A DNA stretch of 64,000 nt from positions 3,348,001 through 3,412,000 of the forward strand of contig NZ_CP129238.1 in the NCBI RefSeq assembly GCF_030413595.1. Direction: 5' to 3'. The position numbers and the translations under genes are program-made. This document shows positions 26,520 to 34,211 of this stretch, piece by piece (position 1 is the first letter of the stretch; each line of letters starts with the position of its first letter). The notes below the pieces were generated by a model. It was not told where the DNA came from. It was given only the letters and a program-made list of their open reading frames with translations, and did no database searches. This DNA is from Planococcus liqunii. GTDB lineage: Bacteria > Bacillota > Bacilli > Bacillales_A > Planococcaceae.

Positions 26520-27043
26520 GATGTCTCCTCCTCACGAGCTTTCCGGGAGCTGGTGATATAAAAAGTGCCAAGTGCTTTTGCCACTAATCTTCCTTGTTCA
26601 TCCATTACTGCACATTCCGAAACCACGGTGCTCCTTCCGCGGCGCAAAATGATTGGAGAAGCAATCAGCCGGGACCCTTGCCCTTTTTCGATAAAGTTGA
26701 CTTTCAGTTCCAAAGTCAGCACTTTTTGCCCCTCTTCTACATCCTGCAAAATGCTAAACCCAATTGCGACATCTGCTAATGTATAAATGGCGCCTCCCTG
26801 GGCAACCCTGTACGTATTGGCGTTTTGCAAACCCAGTTTCATTTCGGAAGTGCCGTCCTGATTTTGAGTAATTCCTAAAAACCGGCCCAAGAAATGCATC
26901 GGCACCGCATTGGGATGGTCTTCTGTAACGGTTTGATCTTGATAAAGGGACAGAAGATGCTCCATTTCTTCAAGTTCATGGTCTTTTAATGTGTTGAGTT
27001 GGTCCTGGATTGCATTTAATCGCTCACTTCTTTTATCAATCAT
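26516..27043 (-). CDS. PaaI-family hotdog-fold thioesterase
   Basis: 175-residue protein with an N-terminal helical extension (about 1-45) and a hotdog domain. Family segments: AQGGAIYTLADVAIGFSILQ near 94-113 with the catalytic Asp, LTLELKVNFIEKGQGSRLIA, and GRSTVVSECAVMDEQGRLVA. These enzymes release free CoA from stalled acyl-CoA intermediates. Coupled by a 4-bp overlap to the fumarase alpha gene. In this island it may rescue CoA from dead-end esters made by the CoA-transferase pathway, which is inference. ATG 27043 follows GGGAGAG. Confidence 0.85.
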   Translation of the reverse strand: MIDKRSERLNAIQDQLNTLKDHELEEMEHLLSLYQDQTVTEDHPNAVPMHFLGRFLGITQNQDGTSEMKLGLQNANTYRVAQGGAIYTLADVAIGFSILQDVEEGQKVLTLELKVNFIEKGQGSRLIASPIILRRGRSTVVSECAVMDEQGRLVAKALGTFYITSSRKAREEETS

Positions 27044-27072
27044 CGTCTCTCCCTCTTTGCTATTGGGATAAG

Positions 27073-28413
27073 TTATAGAGTCACCATTACTTTTTCTACC
27101 GTTTCAAACTTTTCCAATTCAAGTAAATCGTCAGCCAGTTGATGCCGTTGCTTTTCCGGATACTTGTTCGTCATGTTCAGGAATTTTTCCCGCAGTTCTT
27201 CAGCAGTTACTGCATTTTCCGGATCTCCTTTTGGGAAATCCGTTTGCTTTTTGACGGTTTCTCCATTGGCAAAGCGGACCTCGACTGCTGCTCCCCATTG
27301 TTTGGGGTAACTGGCGTTAATCTGCGGGTCGGTGACCACTTTCACTTTTTTCAACAGCTGGCGGATTTCTTCATCCCATAGCACCGAATCGCTAAAATCG
27401 TCCAGTGTCGCACTGCCTTTCAATAAAGCAAGCGCCGAACAGAACTGCAGGCTGAATTTCGCAGCGTACTGTGTTTGCGGATTGTCATTGTCCGTGATAT
27501 TAAGCGCCACTTGGTAGGACTCAACCATAACTGATTCGATTTCTTCAAGCTTGGGCTGGCGTTCATTAAAGATATCAATCAATAAATCCACTGCATGGTG
27601 GGTATGCCGGCAGGAAGCATGGATTTTAAAGGAATTTTCCATAATTTTAAATTCACTGCCTAGTCCCTCTGTGACACGGGAAATATCGTATTCTTCACTC
27701 ATCGCTTTAAAAAAGCCTCGGTTGCCTTCCAGGATTTTTTGAGGCCCTGTAAATCCTTTTTGCGCAAGAAGCGCAGCCAGTAATCCGTTCATAGCCGCTT
27801 TTCCTGTATGCAGCTGTTTCGTCATCGCGCCGTCTTCAATAAACTCCCAAAGCCCAGCTGCCTGAGTGCCCGCATTGCCGAGAGCCGCAATCGTCTGGTC
27901 CACTGTCAAACCGAGCAATTTAGCTGCTGCAATAGCAGCACCAAATGTGCCGCAGGTGGCCGTATTATGCCAGTAGTAATAATGGGAAGGCGAAACGGCT
28001 TCGCCAATTCGATAGCACACTTCATATCCTGCCACGACTGCGGCAATCAAATCTTTTCCGGATAGCCTTTTCCATTCCGCTACTGCCAAGGCAGCGGGAA
28101 TCACGACCGTTGCTGCATGTATGATTGATCCTTTATGAATATCATCCAGCTCCACTACATGGCTAGCCGCACCGTTCACCAAAGCTGCGTTTAAAACAGA
28201 CGATTGCCCGCCGGTCACCAGATGCGCTTGTTCGGATCCGCCCATTTCTTTCGCTAATTCGCTAATCATCTGAACCGGTACTTTTTCCGAGCCGGCGATT
28301 GCTGACCCAAAATAATCCAAGATGCAGAGCTTCGTGAATTCCACCACTTCTTTTGGCAGGTCTTCATAAGCCAGCCTCAGGCTGTATTCCGCTAATTTTC
28401 TGCTAAGCTCCAT
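27073..28413 (-). CDS. MmgE/PrpD family protein
   Basis: 446-residue protein of the 2-methylcitrate dehydratase / cis-aconitate decarboxylase superfamily. N-terminal helical domain with VVELDDIHKGSIIHAATVVI near 87 (the conserved DD and His) and AVVAGYEVCYRIGEAVSP, then the KLHASCRHTHHAVDL-like segment FKIHASCRHTHHAVD near 262 with the active-site His/Cys region. Members include methylcitrate dehydratase, itaconate-forming decarboxylase and epimerases acting on di- and tricarboxylates. Bacillus MmgE is a propionate enzyme, but no methylcitrate synthase or lyase is here. A branched-dicarboxylate role suits the neighbours better. Exact reaction unknown. Confidence 0.87.
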   Translation of the reverse strand: MELSRKLAEYSLRLAYEDLPKEVVEFTKLCILDYFGSAIAGSEKVPVQMISELAKEMGGSEQAHLVTGGQSSVLNAALVNGAASHVVELDDIHKGSIIHAATVVIPAALAVAEWKRLSGKDLIAAVVAGYEVCYRIGEAVSPSHYYYWHNTATCGTFGAAIAAAKLLGLTVDQTIAALGNAGTQAAGLWEFIEDGAMTKQLHTGKAAMNGLLAALLAQKGFTGPQKILEGNRGFFKAMSEEYDISRVTEGLGSEFKIMENSFKIHASCRHTHHAVDLLIDIFNERQPKLEEIESVMVESYQVALNITDNDNPQTQYAAKFSLQFCSALALLKGSATLDDFSDSVLWDEEIRQLLKKVKVVTDPQINASYPKQWGAAVEVRFANGETVKKQTDFPKGDPENAVTAEELREKFLNMTNKYPEKQRHQLADDLLELEKFETVEKVMVTL

Positions 28414-28464
28414 CGTTTCCGCTCCTTTTCTTAGGAATAGACATCCGTTTTCTCTATCACAGGT

Positions 28465-29259
28465 TTATTTTCCTTGCCACTGCGGTTTCCGTTTTTCATT
28501 GAACGCCAGAACGCCTTCTTGCCGGTCTTCAGAATTTGCGCATTTATAGTACTGGTCCAGTTCAATCGACAAAGCGGTAGTGAGATCCGTTTCCAAGCCG
28601 GTATTGATGGTTTTTTTAATGGATTTCAAAGAAAGTGGTGCGTTTTTTGCGATTTCTTTGGCAACGTCCAAAGTCCCTGAGAGCAACTCCTCTTTCGTAA
28701 AAACTCCGTTTAAAATTCCAGCCGCCAATGCTTTTTCAGCCGGTATCTGATTTCCTCTAAATAAAAATTCCTTGGCCAAGCCGACCGGAATGGCTCTTGG
28801 CAATAACTGTGTGCCTCCGACACCGGGAATAATGCCGAGCGTCACTTCTGGCAGCCCCATTTTTGCGTGCTCTGCAGCATAGCGCAAATCGCAGCTCAGC
28901 AACATTTCCATGCCGCCGCCTAATGCAAAGCCATTGACTGCGGCGATCACTGGGTACGGGAAGTTCCGAAGCTGCTCATAAGCATCTTCAAAAATATCGT
29001 GCTGTTCTTTCCATTGCTCATTGGTCATCCCTTTCCGCTCTTTTAAATCCGCTCCGGCACAAAAGCTTTTTTCTCCGGATGCCGTCAAAATCAACACCCG
29101 CAAATCCGGTTTTTTCTGCAGTGATTTCAGGCAGTCGATCAATTCAATGCCCATTAAGGTGTTCAAGGAGTTCATTGCCTCCGGGCGGTTCAATTCCAGG
29201 ATGTATACATTATCGGAAACGTATTCCTCATTTACTAAAATCGTTTGCCATTCTGCCAT
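28465..29259 (-). CDS. Enoyl-CoA hydratase/isomerase (crotonase family)
   Basis: 264-residue crotonase. CoA-binding and oxyanion-hole segments: SFCAGADLKERKGM near 66 and NGFALGGGMEMLLSCDLRYA near 110. Two acidic catalytic residues typical of hydratases occur: Glu in GGGMEML and the Glu of GLPEVTLGIIPGVGGTQLLP near 139. Both acid residues support hydration rather than simple isomerisation. Between the HMG-CoA-lyase-like gene and MmgE/PrpD gene, it fits a methylglutaconyl-CoA hydratase (AUH-like), giving HMG-CoA for the lyase; this is inferred from context. ATG at 29259. Confidence 0.9.
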   Translation of the reverse strand: MAEWQTILVNEEYVSDNVYILELNRPEAMNSLNTLMGIELIDCLKSLQKKPDLRVLILTASGEKSFCAGADLKERKGMTNEQWKEQHDIFEDAYEQLRNFPYPVIAAVNGFALGGGMEMLLSCDLRYAAEHAKMGLPEVTLGIIPGVGGTQLLPRAIPVGLAKEFLFRGNQIPAEKALAAGILNGVFTKEELLSGTLDVAKEIAKNAPLSLKSIKKTINTGLETDLTTALSIELDQYYKCANSEDRQEGVLAFNEKRKPQWQGK

Positions 29260-29300
29260 GATTCAGCCTCCATTTTGTAGGATTCAATTTATTTTTCTTT

Positions 29301-30227
29301 TCAACCGGCCGGCACCGGGTATTTGCGGTCAGAAGGCCCAGCCTTCAACAGGTAGCTCGGCGTTCGGTGTTCGACGATTTTTTCAAGCGCTGCCGATGCT
29401 TTTAAGAGTCCTTCCAGCGACAGGCCGGTATCAATGTCCATATTATGAAGCATATGAACAACATCTTCTGTGCAGACATTCCCGGTAGCGCCTGGGGCAA
29501 ACGGGCAGCCGCCAAGCCCGCCAAGCGATGTATCGAAGCTGTCGATTCCTGCCTGCAGGCTTGCCAGGATGTTGGAAAGTCCCATCCCTCTTGTGTTATG
29601 GAAATGCAAATTGAATTTTTGTGATGGGAATTCACCTCGCAGCAATGAAAGCAAGCCGTAGACTTGTTTGGGATTGGCCATTCCGGTGGTATCCGCTAAT
29701 GTAATTACATCGATCTTCATCTCCACTAGCCGGTGCACCAAATTCTGAATCCTTGCCACCGGCACTTCGCCTTCAAATGGGCAGCCAAACGTTGTCGCGA
29801 TGGAGACATTCAAAATGATGCCATGCGAGTTGCAGAATTCCAATATGGTTTTTAGTTCGGTTAGTGATTCTTCTGTGTTTTTGCGCACATTTTGCTGATT
29901 ATGGGTATCACTGGCAGAAAAAACAAAGTTGAGCCGGCTGACGCCATGCGACTGGGCATTTTCCGCTCCTTTTAAATTCGGGATCAGGGCGATTAAAGCG
30001 GGGCGTTGGATTTCTGCAGCAACAGCGTCAAAAAGCTCTCCGCTATTGGCCATTTGGGGAACTAGTTTAGGATGCACGAACGAACCGAATTCAAGAGTCT
30101 TTATATGAGCATTCACTAGCAGTTCATACAATTCCTTTTTTTCTTCCAAAGGAACGATTTTGGCTTCCAGCTGCAGGCCGTCTCTTAAGACCACTTCATT
30201 TATTTGCACATGTTCAGGGAAATTCAT
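29301..30227 (-). CDS. Hydroxymethylglutaryl-CoA lyase family protein
   Basis: 308-residue TIM-barrel lyase of the DRE-TIM family. The N-terminal VVLRDGLQLEAKIVPLEEK carries the conserved RDGLQ metal/catalytic motif. Also present: LAGLxxAQ-like LIPNLKGAENA, the divalent-metal HFHNTRGMGLSNIL near 205 and the Cys loop GGLGGCPFAPGATGNVCTED near 244-263. HMG-CoA lyase gives acetyl-CoA and acetoacetate; relatives cleave citramalyl-CoA or other 3-hydroxy-3-methyl-acyl-CoAs. I chose ATG 30227, behind GGAGGAGG. It is preceded by operator site B and a promoter, so it may start a transcription unit that runs down to at least the fumarase genes. Confidence 0.9.
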   Translation of the reverse strand: MNFPEHVQINEVVLRDGLQLEAKIVPLEEKKELYELLVNAHIKTLEFGSFVHPKLVPQMANSGELFDAVAAEIQRPALIALIPNLKGAENAQSHGVSRLNFVFSASDTHNQQNVRKNTEESLTELKTILEFCNSHGIILNVSIATTFGCPFEGEVPVARIQNLVHRLVEMKIDVITLADTTGMANPKQVYGLLSLLRGEFPSQKFNLHFHNTRGMGLSNILASLQAGIDSFDTSLGGLGGCPFAPGATGNVCTEDVVHMLHNMDIDTGLSLEGLLKASAALEKIVEHRTPSYLLKAGPSDRKYPVPAG

Positions 30228-30361
30228 GAAAATCCTCCTCCACTTTGATGAAACTATGCGACTTTCGCTCAAAAGATTCGTCTCTTCGACTGCGCCTGTT
30301 TTGTGTTTCTTTTTTACTCAAGCAAAGCTGTAAACAGAGTCTGGTTTGAATTACTCCTGCA

Positions 30362-30392
30362 TCATATCTTTTCGTATTTTGTATCCAAAATT
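30362..30392 (-). promoter_or_regulatory. Promoter with overlapping candidate GntR operator, site B, upstream of the HMG-CoA lyase gene
   Basis: On the minus strand TTGGAT (30384-30389), 16 bp, TATGAT (30362-30367) forms a sigma-A-like promoter. ATTTTGTATCCAAAAT (30377-30392) is a near-perfect 16-bp palindrome that covers the -35 box, with core TTGTATCCAA identical to sites A and C. A repressor here would block polymerase binding. The start codon is about 150 bp downstream. Confidence 0.7.
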
Positions 30393-30468
30393 TGCGAAAA
30401 AATTTATATACGTATTTCCTTCACCCCAGATTCTGTTTCTTCGCTCCAACGGCTTGCCAATGCCGCGA

Positions 30469-30870
30469 TTAGGACGGATTAATTTCTTCTTGGTCCATCT
30501 CGTCCAATACTTCTTTTGCAGTTCTGAAACTGTCGATAGCCGCCGGCACCCCGCAATAGATGGCAGTTTGCAAGAACACTTCCTGAATTTCTTCCCGGGT
30601 CAGCCCATTATTGATGGCCCCTCTGACATGCAGTTTCAATTCGTGCGGCCGGTTTAATGCGGTGATCATCGCCAAGTTGATGATGCTGCGTGTTTTTCTT
30701 GATAAACCAGGACGTGACCAAACCTCTCCCCAGCAATATTCGGTGACTAGTTCCTGCATCGGCATATTGAAATCTGTGGCATTTTGAATGGATTTTTCGA
30801 CGTATTCTGCTCCTAATACACTTTTGCGGATTTCCAACCCTTGTTCAAACTTTTCTTTGTTCATCTTCAT
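30469..30870 (-). CDS. Carboxymuconolactone decarboxylase family protein (PcaC-like)
   Basis: 133-residue AhpD/CMD-fold protein. Landmarks: EKFEQGLEIRKSVLG at the N-terminus, TEYCWGEVWSRPGLSRKTRS near 43-62, and ELKLHVRGAINNGLTREEIQ with the catalytic His near 80. The CxxC pair of AhpD peroxidases is absent; the pattern is that of gamma-carboxymuconolactone decarboxylase, an aromatic-acid pathway enzyme. No other protocatechuate genes are here, so it may act on another lactone or dicarboxylic intermediate. It stands between dctP and the lyase gene, with terminators or promoters on each side. Confidence 0.85.
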   Translation of the reverse strand: MKMNKEKFEQGLEIRKSVLGAEYVEKSIQNATDFNMPMQELVTEYCWGEVWSRPGLSRKTRSIINLAMITALNRPHELKLHVRGAINNGLTREEIQEVFLQTAIYCGVPAAIDSFRTAKEVLDEMDQEEINPS

Positions 30871-30908
30871 TCTCCTTTTTTAAGCGGATGGATGTTGCGT
30901 TTTCATTA

Positions 30909-30950
30909 AACTGAAAAAGCCGGCTATGTACACAGCCAACTTTTTCAGTT
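30909..30950 (-). terminator. Terminator after dctP
   Basis: AACTGAAAAAG (30909-30919) pairs with CTTTTTCAGTT (30940-30950), with an inner GGCT-ATGTACAC-AGCC stem. It is 19 bp past the dctP stop codon, so part of dctP transcription probably ends here, before the pcaC-like gene. Confidence 0.75.
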
Positions 30951-30968
30951 AAAGATATGAAGAAATGA

Positions 30969-31994
30969 TTATTGGCCAGCTGCAGCTCGGGCTGCTTCGT
31001 ACACATCAGCACCGATTTCCTCTTCGAATTCCTCGTAAATCGGCTCCAACGCAGTTCTGAACTCTTCGATTTGCTCTGGAGTCAATTCAATGATTTCTGT
31101 TTCACCGCGTTCTTTAATCAGATCATACGCTTTTTTATTCAAATTGATCGCTTCTTCGCGAGCCACTTTCGTTCCTTCTTCCAAACCGGCTTCAACGATT
31201 TCTTTGGTTTCGGCGTTCATGCCTTCCCAGAATTCCGTGTTGGTGAACACTGCGTAATCAACACGTGTATGGTTCATAACCGTCATATACTTTTGGACTT
31301 CATCGAATTTCTTAGACTCAATATTGCTGAATGTGTTTTCCTGGCCATCTACTACCCCTTGGTCAAGAGCTGTGTACAGCTCAGAGAAAGGAATCGACTC
31401 GGAGCCCGCTCCAAGCTCAGAGTAAAGAGCTTCCAGAACCTGTCCGCCTTGTGTACGGAACTTCAAGCCTTTTAAGTCATCTGGAGACTCAATCGGGCGT
31501 TCGTTGTTTGTTAAATGCTTTCCGCCGTTCGGCCACATCTTCAATCCAAGTACCCCATCATTTTCAAGGCTGCTCAAGATTTCCTGGCCTTTTTCACCGT
31601 CCCAGAAGGCAATCGCTTCTTCATCATTTTCAAACATGAACGGAAGTGCCGGAACGTTGAACTGCGGGTTATTCCCTACAAACTTCGTCAAGTCAGGTGC
31701 AATGAACTGCACGTTGTTGGAAACTAGGTTCTGGTATTCATCCTGATCTCCGAATAACGAAGAGTTCGGATAAATTTCCACTTCAATCTTGCCGCCCGAC
31801 TCTGATTCAATATACTCTTTCATCGCCAAGGCCCCTTGGTGCTTAGGCGTATTTTCTGCAACTACGTGAGAGAATTTGATGGTCATTTCCTCAACGCCGT
31901 CTGCACCCCCACCGCTTGCTGGTTCGTCACTGCCGCAAGCAGCCAAGAAAGCACTGGACGTCAGTAAAAATAAAGATAAGGCAAACTTCTTCAT
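30969..31994 (-). CDS. dctP: TRAP transporter substrate-binding lipoprotein DctP
   Basis: 341-residue extracytoplasmic receptor. Lipoprotein signal peptide with lipobox LAAC (C20), then a Ser/Gly-rich linker and the DctP domain. Conserved positions include IKFSHVVAENTPKHQGALAM, LKGLKFRTQGGQVLEALYSE with the Arg that binds the substrate carboxylate (near 170), and ALDQGVVDGQENTFSNIES near 213. Such receptors bind C4-dicarboxylates, hydroxyacids or other carboxylates. ATG 31994 follows AAGGGGG. The membrane subunits are divergently transcribed from 32404, which is unusual since dctPQM is normally one operon. Controlled by operator site C. Confidence 0.92.
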   Translation of the reverse strand: MKKFALSLFLLTSSAFLAACGSDEPASGGGADGVEEMTIKFSHVVAENTPKHQGALAMKEYIESESGGKIEVEIYPNSSLFGDQDEYQNLVSNNVQFIAPDLTKFVGNNPQFNVPALPFMFENDEEAIAFWDGEKGQEILSSLENDGVLGLKMWPNGGKHLTNNERPIESPDDLKGLKFRTQGGQVLEALYSELGAGSESIPFSELYTALDQGVVDGQENTFSNIESKKFDEVQKYMTVMNHTRVDYAVFTNTEFWEGMNAETKEIVEAGLEEGTKVAREEAINLNKKAYDLIKERGETEIIELTPEQIEEFRTALEPIYEEFEEEIGADVYEAARAAAGQ

Positions 31995-32142
31995 ACACGA
32001 TTTCCCCCTTAATTTGTTTTTGTGCATAAAACTAATCCAATACAGACGCTGCGTTTTGAAAGGGCTTTCATTCCAACTCGCATCCCTCCTGCTAAATTGA
32101 ATTTTATGGCTGAATCAGAGTCGAATTCCTCCATCTTGATTT

Positions 32143-32190
32143 TTGGATACAACTCACCCCAAAATTAGCACAGAAAAAACTTAATGTAAA
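32143..32190 (-). promoter_or_regulatory. dctP promoter with candidate GntR operator, site C
   Basis: On the minus strand TTTACA (32185-32190), 17 bp, TAATTT (32162-32167). Nine bases past the -10 is TTGTATCCAA (32143-32152), identical to the cores of sites A and B and lying at the expected transcription start. The start codon of dctP is about 150 bp downstream. Confidence 0.7.
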
Positions 32191-32320
32191 GAAAAAATTT
32201 TAATTTTCTAACTATTATACAGGTTTAAAGAGTTTGTTTTATAGAACATTTTATAGTAGATTTCTATCGATTAAACCAATATTACTTTTACCGATTTTAG
32301 AATTATTTAAATATTTGCTC

Positions 32321-32372
32321 TTGTTATCCTTTTCATCTTATATTATGATTTAGCTAATAATCTCGTATCCAA
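32321..32372 (+). promoter_or_regulatory. dctQM promoter with candidate GntR operator, site D
   Basis: TTGTTA (32321-32326), 17 bp, TATGAT (32344-32349) is a sigma-A-like promoter. Thirteen bases further lies TCGTATCCAA (32363-32372), one mismatch from sites A-C, just 31 bp before the dctQ start codon and overlapping the early transcribed region. With site C this makes a divergent, co-regulated pair. The remaining A/T-rich sequence 32191-32320 shows no other recognisable feature. Confidence 0.65.
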
Positions 32373-32403
32373 AATACATTGATAATGTAAGGGAGGAAAA
32401 AAG

Positions 32404-32910
32404 ATGAAAGTTTTACGAGTTTTAGATTTGATTGAAAGCGCTTTCTCTTCTTTGTTTTTTTTGGTCGGCATTGGCATCAGTCTCTATTCCGTTTTCATGA
32501 GATATGTTTTAGGCAACTCTCAAAGCTGGGCTACGGAAATTTATACAATGCTTCTGGTCTGGGCAATCTTTATCGGCTTTTCTACTGCGTTAAAAGAAAA
32601 CAAACACATTGCCATCGATATTCTGTATGACAAATCTGGGCCTGCTTTCAGGAAGTTTTCTCAGGTCATTACCCTTTTAGTAGGACTCTTCTTCAGTGCA
32701 TTTATTTTCTGGACAGGCATGGATATGGTGATGACCGCCTATGATCAGCAAATCAAAACGATCGACCTTGGTTTCCCCATCTGGATTAACTACTTAATCA
32801 TGCCGCTCGCCGGTCTACTGCTGTTCATTCGTTTTTGCGAAAAAGCTTATCGGTTCTTTGTTAAAAAAGAAGATGATACCGGAGGGGATGACATTCTATG
32901 GAAACAGTAA
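32404..32910 (+). CDS. dctQ: TRAP transporter small permease DctQ
   Basis: 168-residue membrane protein with four hydrophobic segments (about 15-35, 50-68, 88-110 and 128-150), the DctQ topology. The family signature RYVLGNSQSWATEIYTMLLV near 37-56 is present. It partners DctM and DctP in an Na+-driven importer. ATG follows GGGAGG. Its end overlaps the dctM start by 13 bp, so the two are translationally coupled. Confidence 0.92.
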   Translation: MKVLRVLDLIESAFSSLFFLVGIGISLYSVFMRYVLGNSQSWATEIYTMLLVWAIFIGFSTALKENKHIAIDILYDKSGPAFRKFSQVITLLVGLFFSAFIFWTGMDMVMTAYDQQIKTIDLGFPIWINYLIMPLAGLLLFIRFCEKAYRFFVKKEDDTGGDDILWKQ

Positions 32911-34160
32911 TCGTCATTGGTTTATTATTCATTCTTGCTTTATTGCGGGTACCGATTGCCATAAGTTTGGCGGTTTCAAGTATTATCGGGCTTTACCTGG
33001 TGGACTTTTCACTTAATACGGTTATCCAGAGAATGTTTACCGGCGTCAACAGCACCACCTTGATGGCCATTCCCGGCTTCGTATTCGCTGGATTGATCAT
33101 GGCACAAGGCGGAATTTCGAAGTACCTGATTGAAGCCATCCGTTCATGGGTCGGCCATACAAAAGGCGGATTATCCGTTGTTACGGTCCTCACCTGTATG
33201 GTTTTTGCCGCGATTTCAGGTTCCAGCCCGGCTACTGCTGCTGCCATTGGTGCTATCATGATTCCCATGATGGTCAAGGCTGGCTACGACAAGAAATATT
33301 CCATGGGCTTGGTTGCCTCAGCCGGAACACTAGGAATTCTAATACCGCCTTCTATTCCTTTGATCCTCTATGGATCTGTGTCGGAACAATCGACTGGAAA
33401 ACTGTTTTCTGCAGGTATCCTGCCGGGCTTAGTATTAGGGCTGGCATTAATCATCTATGCAGTGATTGTTGCCCACAGAAAAGGCTACGGCGGATTGCCA
33501 AAAGTTCCGATAAAAGACCGGATCAGACCGACGATCAAATCCATTTGGGGTCTGATTATGCCCGTTGTTATTTTGGGCGGAATTTACAGCGGGATTGTCA
33601 CACCAACTGAAGCTTCTTTCCTTGCTGTGCTGTATGCGCTCATCATCTCTGTTTTTGTATACCGCGAACTGAATTTATTCCAATTCAGAAATATTCTTAC
33701 CGAATCCATTAACACAACAGCCATGATTTTCCTGATCATCGCAGCAGCTCTTGTTCTCGGTACATTCTTAACTACCGAACAAGTGCCGCAGGATTTTGCC
33801 CAGTGGGTCAGCGACAGCGGGTTTAATAAGTGGACCTTCCTGCTGATCGTTTCGCTGCTGTTCTTTGTTCTCGGCATGTTCCTTGAACCGACAGCCATCA
33901 TTTTGATCACGCTGCCGATTCTCTTGCCGATCATTACAGCATTGGAAATCGACGTCATCCATTTTGCCATCATCATGGTTGTCAACATGGAGCTCGGGAT
34001 GATTACTCCGCCGGTCGGTCTGAATCTCTTTGTTGTAAGCGGGATATCAGGCGAAAAGGTGGAAGAAGTCATCAAAGGCGTTGTTCCGTTTTTCGCGATA
34101 TTCATTATCGTGCTGGTGATTGTCATTATCTTCCCGCAGATTTCTTTATACCTCACGTAA
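32898..34160 (+). CDS. dctM: TRAP transporter large permease DctM
   Basis: 420-residue membrane protein of the DctM/ion-transporter superfamily, with about 12 hydrophobic segments. Family landmarks: FTGVNSTTLMAIPGFVFAGL near 45, FAAISGSSPATAAAIGAIM near 102, LVASAGTLGILIPPSIPLIL near 138 and ELGMITPPVGLNLFVVSGI near 366. It forms the Na+/substrate pathway of the importer. It overlaps dctQ by 13 bp and is followed at once by a bidirectional terminator. Cargo should be the carboxylate delivered by DctP from 30969-31994. Confidence 0.93.
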   Translation: METVIVIGLLFILALLRVPIAISLAVSSIIGLYLVDFSLNTVIQRMFTGVNSTTLMAIPGFVFAGLIMAQGGISKYLIEAIRSWVGHTKGGLSVVTVLTCMVFAAISGSSPATAAAIGAIMIPMMVKAGYDKKYSMGLVASAGTLGILIPPSIPLILYGSVSEQSTGKLFSAGILPGLVLGLALIIYAVIVAHRKGYGGLPKVPIKDRIRPTIKSIWGLIMPVVILGGIYSGIVTPTEASFLAVLYALIISVFVYRELNLFQFRNILTESINTTAMIFLIIAAALVLGTFLTTEQVPQDFAQWVSDSGFNKWTFLLIVSLLFFVLGMFLEPTAIILITLPILLPIITALEIDVIHFAIIMVVNMELGMITPPVGLNLFVVSGISGEKVEEVIKGVVPFFAIFIIVLVIVIIFPQISLYLT

Positions 34161-34178
34161 ACTAACTCGATAGACAGC

Positions 34179-34210
34179 AAAAAGACGGAGAGCTGAGCCT
34201 CCGTCTTTTT
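34179..34210. terminator. Bidirectional terminator between dctM and abgA
   Basis: AAAAAGACGGAG (34179-34190) pairs with CTCCGTCTTTTT (34199-34210) around AGCTGAGC. It serves both convergent genes. Confidence 0.88.
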
Positions 34211-34211
34211 C

